Part shown: in pieces, positions 16,990 through 24,072 of the stretch
Layout of the letters: every line of letters starts with the position of its first letter
Position numbering within the stretch: position 1 is the stretch's first letter
Assembly: GCA_016124535.1 (NCBI GenBank)
Contig: WGNK01000032.1
Coordinates: 1 to 40,849, forward strand
Reading direction: 5' to 3'
Origin: Azospirillum sp.
Lineage (GTDB): Bacteria > Pseudomonadota > Alphaproteobacteria > Azospirillales > Azospirillaceae
Length of the DNA stretch: 40,849 bases
Translations under genes and position numbers: made by a program
The notes under the pieces: model-generated
Databases searched by the model: none
The model's input: the letters and a program-made list of their open reading frames with translations, nothing else
Told to the model about the DNA's origin: nothing

Positions 16990-17018
16990 CATAAAATTCA
17001 TGTTAGCCGAGTCGTCAA
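16990..17018 (-). promoter_or_regulatory. Candidate sigma-70-type promoter in AT-rich island
   Basis: On the minus strand a TTGACG -35 (17013-17018) is followed by a 17-bp spacer and TTTATG (16990-16995). The -35 and spacing are good; the -10 matches only three of six consensus bases, with a TATGTA alternative overlapping it. The stretch from about 16,920 to 17,160 is strikingly AT-rich against the GC-rich genome. From 17034 to 17289 I see no gene, only a CTCGGCCGAG palindrome at 17069-17078. Confidence 0.4.
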
Positions 17019-17019
17019 T

Positions 17020-17033
17020 GAGTCTAAAGACTC
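17020..17033. promoter_or_regulatory. GAGTC-TAAA-GACTC inverted repeat beside the -35 box
   Basis: A perfect 5-bp inverted repeat with a TAAA spacer sits one base upstream of the proposed -35 element. This position suits a dimeric transcription factor acting as an activator. The regulator is unknown, and no regulator gene is adjacent. Confidence 0.35.
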
Positions 17034-17289
17034 AGACAAACCTCAAAAGAGATAGAGATATGCGTTTTCTCGGCCGAGTTCATTAAGGAAATTTAATCTA
17101 ACGGCCGAAATCGCCGCTAAAATCATATAAACATCAGCTAAACGACTTGTGACCAAAATACGTCAAGCTGGCAACCTTGACAGCAAGGGACGCTCACAGT
17201 CCGACGCGCTGCGGTCGCTGGCCGCCCGGTCCGGGTGCCCTGGGTGGGTGACGAGTTGGGTAAGTCGGCCGGTGTCCCGGCCTGAAGGG

Positions 17290-17949
17290 TCAAAGCGCCG
17301 CGGCGGCGGTCAGACGCCAGACCATCGTCTCGCGAACGTCGCGGTCTTCCAATTCCCGGCTGGTCGGCACGGTATGACGTGCCAATGGCTCCAACCCATG
17401 ACGGGGGAGATAGGCTCGTCCCGGATCCCCAACCACCACCTGCACGCCGCTGGCGGCGAGTTCGGCCAGCCACGGAATGATCCGGACCGCCATCGGCCGC
17501 TCGTAACAGACGTCGCCGGCGAGCACGACATCGATGCCGGGCAGCGGCCGCCCGACGGGATCATCAAAGCGCGCTGCCACCGACACCCCGTTGAGTGTCG
17601 CATTGAGGGCAATTGCGGCAACCGCCAGTGCATCGACCTCGACCGCCTCAACGCTTGCCGCCCCGGCAAGGGTTGCGGCGATCGCGATCAAGCCATTGCC
17701 CGCGGCAAAATCGAGCACCCGCAAACCGGCGACCACCTCGGGCCGGTCCAGGACGTAGCGCGCAACCGCCTGGCCCCCCGCCCAGGCGAACGCCCAATAG
17801 GGCGGCGGCAAGCCGGCCTGCGCCAGGGTGTCCTCGGTTGCTTGCCACAGCGGGGTGATCTCGGTCGCCAGATGCAGGCGCACTTCCGGGACCAGTGGCG
17901 GCGAGCCAATAGCCGTCTGCGACCTTATGAACTGGAGCGGGTCGCTCAC
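17290..17949 (-). CDS. SAM-dependent methyltransferase, METTL20/ETFB lysine methyltransferase-like
   Basis: The 219-residue class I methyltransferase has the SAM-binding motif VLDFAAGNGLIAI (78-90), an acidic EAVEVDALA strand, and GDVCYE (145-150), the position of the D/E-x-x-Y/F motif of the METTL family. The PPPYWAFAWAGGQAVARYVLD segment (48-68) is characteristic of METTL20-type enzymes, which methylate lysines of the electron-transfer flavoprotein beta subunit in mitochondria and some alphaproteobacteria. No etf genes are in the window. The start is a GTG at 17949 with a weak ribosome site. It is divergent from the CHAP gene. Confidence 0.82.
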   Translation of the reverse strand: MSDPLQFIRSQTAIGSPPLVPEVRLHLATEITPLWQATEDTLAQAGLPPPYWAFAWAGGQAVARYVLDRPEVVAGLRVLDFAAGNGLIAIAATLAGAASVEAVEVDALAVAAIALNATLNGVSVAARFDDPVGRPLPGIDVVLAGDVCYERPMAVRIIPWLAELAASGVQVVVGDPGRAYLPRHGLEPLARHTVPTSRELEDRDVRETMVWRLTAAAAL

Positions 17950-18186
17950 CGCCGATCAAGCCGATAGAGCTGACGGGCGGCGAGGGCAGTCGATAGTGGT
18001 TTCTTGGCAATCAAACCATTCATGGGCGCGCCGATTTCTTCGCACTATCGTTAAAATTCTACTACTTTGGTCGGAAGATTATGGCAAAGCCGTGGCAAAT
18101 TTCCGGTAGTCAAGAACATTGTTTGGATGACAGCCCCATGCGACCATGATACCCAACCAGCATGTCGATCGGTTGGGGGAATTGCC

Positions 18187-18999
18187 ATGAGACGATCTGC
18201 GCTACGCTTCGGTATCGCGCTCTTCGCCCTGGTGCTATTTAGTATCACTTCCAGTGTTTCGGCGCAGGCCCAAATGTGCGTCCGTTACGCGCGGGCCCTG
18301 ACGCATTTCGACATCCACGGTGACGCCTGGACGTGGTGGCAGGGTGCGGTGGGCCGCTATCAGCGAAGCGCCCGCCCCGCCGTCGGCGCGGTCCTGGTCT
18401 TCAAGCGCAATCGCCAGCTTCACGTCGGGCACGTCTCGGTGGTCAGCGGCGTGGTCGATCGCCGGACGATCCGGGTCGATCACAGCTGGCTCGGCGGTCA
18501 GGGTCTGCGCCGCGGCATGCTCGTGGTCGATGCCTCGCCGCACAACGATTGGAGCAGCGTCCGGGTGTGGCACGAGCCGACCGCCGGACTAGGCACCGGG
18601 GTGTACCCGACCTATGGTTTCATCCAGCCGCATGGCCTCGACGCCCCGCGCGAGGAGCGCATCGAGATGGCCTCGCTGTCGCTCGATAGCGACCTCGACG
18701 AGGGTCTGCCGGCCCCCGCCCCCTACCGCAAGGCGCTGTCGCGCCGCCATCACCACGCCTCGGCGGTCGTAGCGCCGCGCAAGCCCGGCCATCGGCAGAT
18801 GCAGGCCGCTGCGTCGGTTCACGGTGGCCGCGGCCATACCGGCCACGACCGGGTCGCCCTCGCGGTGGTGCCCAATCGCAAGCCGGGGGCGCGCGACCTG
18901 GCGATGGCACCGCGCCGCAAGCCCGGACCGCACATTCCCCAGGTTGCCGAATCGGTCGTGTCGTCTCGGGACGGGACATCCCAGAGCTCGGACGAGTGA
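18187..18999 (+). CDS. Secreted CHAP-domain protein with basic repeat tail
   Basis: The 270-residue protein has a signal peptide (1-28, ending SVSAQAQ). A CHAP amidase/peptidase domain follows, with the catalytic Cys31 in QMCVRYAR, His82 in HVGHVSVV and a likely third residue Asp98 in RVDHSW. CHAP enzymes cut peptidoglycan peptides or act on related amide bonds. Cys31 is almost at the mature N-terminus. After residue 150 the chain is low-complexity and rich in Arg, His and Pro, with three copies of a P-x-x-(R)KPG motif at 195-201, 228-234 and 241-247. A GGGGGA site precedes the ATG. Confidence 0.82.
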   Translation: MRRSALRFGIALFALVLFSITSSVSAQAQMCVRYARALTHFDIHGDAWTWWQGAVGRYQRSARPAVGAVLVFKRNRQLHVGHVSVVSGVVDRRTIRVDHSWLGGQGLRRGMLVVDASPHNDWSSVRVWHEPTAGLGTGVYPTYGFIQPHGLDAPREERIEMASLSLDSDLDEGLPAPAPYRKALSRRHHHASAVVAPRKPGHRQMQAAASVHGGRGHTGHDRVALAVVPNRKPGARDLAMAPRRKPGPHIPQVAESVVSSRDGTSQSSDE

Positions 19000-19035
19000 G
19001 TCGCCGCCGGCGGCGGAGACCGGTCATTTCACAGA

Positions 19036-19068
19036 GGCAACGGGCGTGACTTGGTCACGCCCGTTGCC
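19036..19068 (+). terminator. Perfect 15-bp stem-loop after the CHAP gene
   Basis: The stem GGCAACGGGCGTGAC (19036-19050) and its exact complement (19054-19068) enclose a TTG loop. It begins 37 bp after the CHAP stop codon and is followed by GTTT, a short T-tract. It is the clearest terminator candidate in the window. It ends only 15 bp before the DUF455 start codon, so it may also act in that gene's leader. Confidence 0.7.
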
Positions 19069-19083
19069 GTTTGGGGCCAGCGC

Positions 19084-19905
19084 ATGGTGGAGCCAGCAAC
19101 CCTCGCCGAGGCGGCGCTCGCGGTTTTGACCACGCCGCTGCCGGCCGACAAGGTCCGCCTGACCGGCGAGGCCGCAGCAGCGTGGCGTGCCCGCCGTGTG
19201 ACGGCGATCGGCCAGGCGGCTCTGCCCGACCGTCCGGCACGCCCGGCCAGCCCGGAGCTGCGACCGCCGCGCGAAATGCCCAAGCGGCGCAAGGCGGGCA
19301 GCCTCGCCGGCCGGATCGCTCTGCTCCATGCCCTGGCCCATATCGAGCTGAATGCCATCGATCTCGCGTGGGATCTCCTGGCCCGCTTCGCCGCCGAGGC
19401 GATGCCGCAGCGGTTCTTCGACGACTGGGTTGGCGTTGCCGCCGATGAAGCCCGCCATTTTGCCTTGCTCGACCGGCGCCTGACCGATTTGGGCGCTCAT
19501 TACGGCGCGCTGCCTGCCCATGACGGCCTGTGGGAGGCGAGCCAGGCCACGGCCCACGACCTCGCCGCCCGTCTGGCCGTCGTTCCGATGGTGCTGGAGG
19601 CGCGCGGGCTCGACGTGACGCCGGCGATGATCCTGTCTTTGCACCGCGCCGGCGACGAGGTCAGCGCCGGGCTGCTCCAGATCATCCACGACGACGAGAT
19701 TGGCCACGTCGCCGCCGGCTGCCGTTGGTTTACCCATCTCTGCGCCTGTCGCGGCCTGGAGCCTGCGGCAACCTGGCAAGCCCTGGTCCGTCAGAACTTC
19801 AAGGGTCTGGTCAAACCGCCATTTAACCGCCAGAGCCGCACCGCCGCCGGGTTCGCCGAGCCCTGGTATCTGGCGCTGGCCGACGAAGCGGCCGAACCTG
19901 TCTGA
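19084..19905 (+). CDS. DUF455 ferritin-like protein
   Basis: The 273-residue, mainly helical protein belongs to the DUF455 ferritin-like family. The di-iron-type residues are visible: HALAHIELNAIDLAWDLL (E, H and D in helix 1, about residue 85), ADEARHFALLDRRL (ExxH, about 123), an Glu in VLEARGLDV and HDDEIGHVAAG (ExxH) near 205. The function is unsettled, although some members resemble tRNA hydroxylase MiaE-type or rubrerythrin-like oxidases. The ATG at 19084 is preferred because the preceding in-frame start is a TTG in the loop of the hairpin. The gene converges with the SpoIIE gene, 25 bp apart. Confidence 0.85.
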   Translation: MVEPATLAEAALAVLTTPLPADKVRLTGEAAAAWRARRVTAIGQAALPDRPARPASPELRPPREMPKRRKAGSLAGRIALLHALAHIELNAIDLAWDLLARFAAEAMPQRFFDDWVGVAADEARHFALLDRRLTDLGAHYGALPAHDGLWEASQATAHDLAARLAVVPMVLEARGLDVTPAMILSLHRAGDEVSAGLLQIIHDDEIGHVAAGCRWFTHLCACRGLEPAATWQALVRQNFKGLVKPPFNRQSRTAAGFAEPWYLALADEAAEPV

Positions 19906-19930
19906 ACTCCGCGCCAGGGCGGTCGGGAAA

Positions 19931-22030
19931 TCAGCCGGTAACGCGCAGAACCACACAGGTGATGTCGTCGGCCTGGGGCGCTCCGGCTTCGAAATCACGT
20001 ACCGAGGTCAGGATGCCGGCCAGCATCTCTGCCGGGTCAAGCAGCCCGGCGGCCGCGACGTGGTCAAGCAATTGGGGATCGCCGTATAATTCGTCGGCGC
20101 TGTTCTGGGCTTCCGTAACCCCGTCAGTATAGAGCACCAGCAGATCGTCGCGGCCGAGATCCAAGGATTTTTCCGCATAAGGCAGCCCCTCCATGACGGC
20201 AAGGGCGACGCCGCCGGTTTGGGGCAGGAATTCGACACTGCCTGCGGCGCGGCGCAACACCGGAGCATTGTGCCCGGCGGAGGCGTAGGTCAGCCGGCCG
20301 CAGGTGAGGTCGAGCACGCCATAGAACAGGGTGACGAACATCCCCTCGTCGTTGTCCTCGGCCAGCAGATCATTGAGGCGGACCAGGGCCTCGCCCGGCT
20401 TGCTCGCGACCAGGGTCAGCGCGCGCAACAGCGTCCGCGTGATCGCCATGAAGAAGGCCGCGGAAATCCCCTTGCCCGAGACATCGGCGACCACGATCGC
20501 CAGGCGGTTCTCGCCGACGAAGAAGAAATCGTAGAAATCGCCACCGATTTCCTTGGCCGGGGTCATCTGCCCGACCACCGAGAAATGTGGCTGCGGCGGC
20601 ATCGGCTTGGGCAGCATCGATTGCTGGATGCTCGCGGCGATGTCGATTTCCTTGCGCAGCGCGATCAGTGCGGTCTTGGACTTGAGCGCCTCCCGCAGTT
20701 CAGAAATCAGCTGGATCAGCCGGTGCTGCTGGTCGGTGATCCGCGCGGTCAATTTGCTCAGCGCCAGGGCGGTGATCTCGATGCCGTCGCCGGCTTCCGC
20801 GGCATCCTGGGCCGCCGCCGTGGCCGCCGCCGTGGCCGCCGGAGTGCTGCTCGACGCCAGCGCCGAGGCCTTGATCTCCTCCAGATCGGCGATCACCCGA
20901 TCGCGTTCGTCATCTTCCAGGGTCGAGGCCAGCGCGGTCATCTGCTTGAAGATCAGCCGCTCCTGGCGCCGGCGCAGCCGGGTCCGCGCCATGGTCATGC
21001 GTTCCAGCGCGAGCGTGCGGCGACGGAACACTTCGACGGTGTGGGCGATCATGCCGACTTCGTCGCGCCCGGCCATATCCTCCATCGAGACGCCGGTATT
21101 GCCCGAGGATATCGCCTCGAGCACGCCGACCGCCGCCTCCAGCGGCTGGAACGAGCGGCGCAGGTACAAGAACAGCGGCAGCAGAATCACCAGCACGACC
21201 ACGTCACCCCCCGCCACCGTCCACAGCGCGACCCGGCTTTCGGCTCCGGACGCTGCGGTGGTATCGGCGATGGTGATCAGATCGGCGGCATGGCTGCCGG
21301 TCAGATAGTCGATCGGCGCATTGACCAGGCTATAGACCTTGTCGCCCCGGGAGATGCTGCCGTGGCGGACCGTGGCGTCGAATTGAGCCCAGAGCTCCGG
21401 ATCGGTGCCGGCAATCGCGCGACCGCGTCGGTTGACCACGACCACCGTGGTCCCGGTGTTGACGGCAATCCGCTGCAGGGCGTCGTCAAGTGCCGAGGCC
21501 AGGATCACCGTGCCGATCGACCGTCCCGCGGCATCCGTGACCTGTGTGGCAACCACCATGGCCAGCCCGAAATCCCGGATATAGCCGACCCCGGCCAGTC
21601 CTTTGGGACCAAGCTCGCTCTCGATCGTCGCGACCGGCAACATCGGTTCGGGGAAGACGCTCTGGCTCGAGGTGTAGAGCAGGCCTCCGTCGTTCTGGAG
21701 GATATCGACCCGGGTCGCCCCAACCCCGGTGGCCGCGGTCGCGAGCGCGGCGCTGATCCGGTTGCCGAGTGCCCCGAGCCGGTCGCGGTCCCGCTCCGTG
21801 AGCCCCGCGGCAAGTGCCGGATCGGCCCCGGCGCGGCGCGCTTCCCGACTGAGCAAGTCGAGCCCGCTGGAGGCGATCTCACTCCATAACGCGACGAGCC
21901 CGGACGCCGCCGCCTTTTCCAGCCGGGTGTCGAGCAGGGTGACGTAGCGCTGGACGCCCAGCGCGATCACCCCGGCGAACACCGCGAAGGCGGCGAGAAC
22001 GAACACGGTGACGCGCGTGCGCAGCAGCAT
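19931..22030 (-). CDS. Membrane sensor-HAMP-SpoIIE (PP2C) phosphatase
   Basis: The 699-residue protein has a first membrane helix at about 5-27, a periplasmic sensor of roughly 240 residues with a Cache-like fold, a second helix at about 268-291, HAMP at 292-345 and a long helical linker with an Ala-rich stretch near 400. The C-terminal PP2C/SpoIIE domain (about 460-698) has the metal-binding motifs GGDFYDFF (about 495), VADVSGKG, ASAGHNAPVL and DDLLVLYTDGVTEA. Such proteins usually dephosphorylate anti-sigma-antagonist proteins of the RsbV type; none is encoded here. It is the last gene of the minus-strand cassette, 7 bp after the PanB-like gene. Confidence 0.92.
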   Translation of the reverse strand: MLLRTRVTVFVLAAFAVFAGVIALGVQRYVTLLDTRLEKAAASGLVALWSEIASSGLDLLSREARRAGADPALAAGLTERDRDRLGALGNRISAALATAATGVGATRVDILQNDGGLLYTSSQSVFPEPMLPVATIESELGPKGLAGVGYIRDFGLAMVVATQVTDAAGRSIGTVILASALDDALQRIAVNTGTTVVVVNRRGRAIAGTDPELWAQFDATVRHGSISRGDKVYSLVNAPIDYLTGSHAADLITIADTTAASGAESRVALWTVAGGDVVVLVILLPLFLYLRRSFQPLEAAVGVLEAISSGNTGVSMEDMAGRDEVGMIAHTVEVFRRRTLALERMTMARTRLRRRQERLIFKQMTALASTLEDDERDRVIADLEEIKASALASSSTPAATAAATAAAQDAAEAGDGIEITALALSKLTARITDQQHRLIQLISELREALKSKTALIALRKEIDIAASIQQSMLPKPMPPQPHFSVVGQMTPAKEIGGDFYDFFFVGENRLAIVVADVSGKGISAAFFMAITRTLLRALTLVASKPGEALVRLNDLLAEDNDEGMFVTLFYGVLDLTCGRLTYASAGHNAPVLRRAAGSVEFLPQTGGVALAVMEGLPYAEKSLDLGRDDLLVLYTDGVTEAQNSADELYGDPQLLDHVAAAGLLDPAEMLAGILTSVRDFEAGAPQADDITCVVLRVTG

Positions 22031-22037
22031 GGCGAGA

Positions 22038-23006
22038 TCAATCCCAGAGAACGGTGGCCGTCAGGCGTTGGAGCACCTCCTCGGCAAGCACAGAGGATTG
22101 CGACCGGGGATAGGCTCCGGCATAGGCCATCCCGAGCAGTTCGGCAAAATGCCGGACGATGGTGGCGTGGCTGTAGGCGGCGGGAAAGGCGCTGCGCGGC
22201 AGGGTCGCGGTCGGCGGAAATGCCTTGGCTGGAAAATCGGGTCGGATCACGCTGTCGAACACGTTGAGGCTCTGGCCGCCATGGGCAACCCGGCCGCTGA
22301 AGATGCCATAGACCGGCAGCGCCTTGGGATGGGGGCGGCACAGCAAGGCGTTGACCGGCTGGGACACCCGCTCGACCACCAGCGCGACCGCGCCGCAGTC
22401 GCGGGCGCGTCGGGCCTGGGCGATCAGATCGAGGAATTCGGGCTCGGTATCGCCGTATTTGCGGTTGGCATTGCTTTGGGGGGTATAGCCGATATGGGCA
22501 GCAACCGGGAATCCCCGGCGCGCCGCCTCCTCGATGATGTCGAAGACGTGGGGCGACACCACTTCGATCTTGACCACCGCGGCACCCGCCTCGGTCATTC
22601 GGGCAACGCTGTCGAGCGCCCGGTCGGGGGTCGCCGCCGCGCCATCGGGCAGATCGCCCATGATCCATGGCCTGGCCGATGCCCCCGCGCCCTGATCGAA
22701 TGCCGCGACGGCTTCGGCGACCGCCGCGACCAATCCCAGCATCATGGCGAAGACCGCGGCTTGATCCTGCGGGCTGTCGATCCGCGTCGAAGGTCGGCCG
22801 AGATGGGTCATCAGGTAGCTGTCACCGACCATCAGGCAATCGACCCGCGATGGCTGGCCCGCGCGTTCGAGCAGGGCGACCGCCTCGGCCACCGCCCGCG
22901 TCTCGGCCGCGGTATAGAGATTGACCTTGATCCGCGCCTGGTCCGCGCGCTCCCGGCGTTCCCGCATCTGGCGGGCGATGATGGTGCCGAGATCGAGTGG
23001 CGTCAT
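22038..23006 (-). CDS. Divergent PanB-like (ketopantoate hydroxymethyltransferase family) enzyme
   Basis: The 322-residue TIM-barrel protein keeps several landmarks of PanB: LMVGDS (metal-binding Asp), MGDLP (second Asp), VVKIE (Lys and Glu), HIGYTPQS and LVVERV (catalytic-region Glu). It departs in the N-terminal and C-terminal thirds: the usual YD start motif is replaced by YTAAETRAVAE, and the GIGAG motif by GIFSGRVAHGGQ with a long extra tail. It is therefore a paralogue that may act on a different 2-oxoacid or C-C bond. The ATG at 23006 has an AGGAG site 10 nt upstream. No other pantothenate gene is nearby; it lies inside a signalling operon. Confidence 0.75.
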   Translation of the reverse strand: MTPLDLGTIIARQMRERRERADQARIKVNLYTAAETRAVAEAVALLERAGQPSRVDCLMVGDSYLMTHLGRPSTRIDSPQDQAAVFAMMLGLVAAVAEAVAAFDQGAGASARPWIMGDLPDGAAATPDRALDSVARMTEAGAAVVKIEVVSPHVFDIIEEAARRGFPVAAHIGYTPQSNANRKYGDTEPEFLDLIAQARRARDCGAVALVVERVSQPVNALLCRPHPKALPVYGIFSGRVAHGGQSLNVFDSVIRPDFPAKAFPPTATLPRSAFPAAYSHATIVRHFAELLGMAYAGAYPRSQSSVLAEEVLQRLTATVLWD

Positions 23007-23019
23007 CGCGGGCATACTC

Positions 23020-24072
23020 CTAGGCGAATTCGGCATTGCGACAGAGCAGAACCGGCGGGTAGAGGTCGAGCTTGCGCGCGGTGTTCATCGAGATCACCAG
23101 CGAATAGCGCTGCAGGCTCTCGATCGCCATTGTTCCCGGCGCCGCCCCTTCGAGCAGGATGCGCTCGGCTTGATAGCCGCCCAGCTGGCCGATGTTAAAA
23201 TAGCGCGCAAACAGCCCCATCAAGGTGCCGGCGGCATCGAACGCGCCCTCTGCCGCCGCGAAGATCGGCAGTTTGAACGGAATCGCCGCCGCCACCAGGT
23301 CGTCGGAATGGCTCGACAGGAAGCTATCCGGCGGTACATAGACGAATTCGGCGCGGTCGGCCTTGATCCCCTCGACCACCTCGGCAATCGACGCCGAAGC
23401 CGGGCGCGTAGCACCTTCCTCGACCGGGACTGGATGCGACACCAGGGTGACACCCTGGGTTTCGGCCAGCGCCGCCATATCGCGAACCATGCCGACGGCG
23501 TTGGACTCCTTGGGGTTGAAGATCGCGGCGATCCTTGTCACCGGGCGGTAGCCGCGCATCGCCTGCAGTTGGGCGCTGACCGGGGCGACGAAGGTCGACC
23601 CGGCGATGTTTCTGCCGGTCGGGGCGAGATTTGGCACGATCCGGCTGGCCACCGGATCGGTGACGTTGAGGAAGATTACCGGCACCTCGTTCAGATAGGC
23701 CGACCGGTCGGCGTCGTCATGGCGGCCCAGCAGCCCAAGCGTCACCGTGGTGCCCCAGGAATAGACCAGATCGGGGCGCTGGGCGCGAATCTCCGCGACG
23801 ATCTCCGCAAGCCGCTCGCGCTTTCCATCGACATCGCGGTGGACCAGCTCGACCGGGATGCGGCGACGCTCCAGGTAGCTCTTGAACCCCTGGTCGGTCG
23901 CGGTCCAGCCGCGAAAGGTGACCATCCAGATGCGAAAACGGTGGGCCGCGGCAACCTGCTCGGTTTCGGCCGCGGCCGCACGGCCGGCGAAACCGGTTCC
24001 GCCGGCGAGAGTCCCGCCGGTCAAGGCACCCGCGGCGGTCTGCAAGAGGGTCCGTCGCCGCCACAGGGTCAT
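23020..24072 (-). CDS. Orphan ABC_sub_bind periplasmic binding protein
   Basis: The 350-residue protein starts with a twin-arginine signal (RRRTLLQ followed by an Ala/Gly-rich core and AAAAE). A two-lobed ABC_sub_bind domain (PF04392, TrpX-like) follows, with VTDPVASRIVPNL, RIAAIFNPKESNA and the late YFNIGQLGGYQAERIL segment, typical of the family. No permease or ATPase gene is near. It overlaps the MFS fusion gene by ATGA, so its product is probably made with that protein. I infer that it captures a small ligand and presents it to one of the membrane sensors of this operon. Confidence 0.88.
   Translation of the reverse strand: MTLWRRRTLLQTAAGALTGGTLAGGTGFAGRAAAAETEQVAAAHRFRIWMVTFRGWTATDQGFKSYLERRRIPVELVHRDVDGKRERLAEIVAEIRAQRPDLVYSWGTTVTLGLLGRHDDADRSAYLNEVPVIFLNVTDPVASRIVPNLAPTGRNIAGSTFVAPVSAQLQAMRGYRPVTRIAAIFNPKESNAVGMVRDMAALAETQGVTLVSHPVPVEEGATRPASASIAEVVEGIKADRAEFVYVPPDSFLSSHSDDLVAAAIPFKLPIFAAAEGAFDAAGTLMGLFARYFNIGQLGGYQAERILLEGAAPGTMAIESLQRYSLVISMNTARKLDLYPPVLLCRNAEFA

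Noticed and set aside
17019..17087. A 22-codon ORF in the AT-rich island
   Set aside because: No ribosome site and no resemblance to a known leader peptide; it overlaps the proposed promoter.
20810..20845. Repeated GCC-rich triplets in the SpoIIE gene
   Set aside because: They encode an Ala/Thr-rich linker and look like ordinary low-complexity coding sequence.
20219..21889. A 556-codon plus-strand frame opposite the SpoIIE gene
   Set aside because: Mirror image of the coding strand's codon bias; no domain and no ribosome site.
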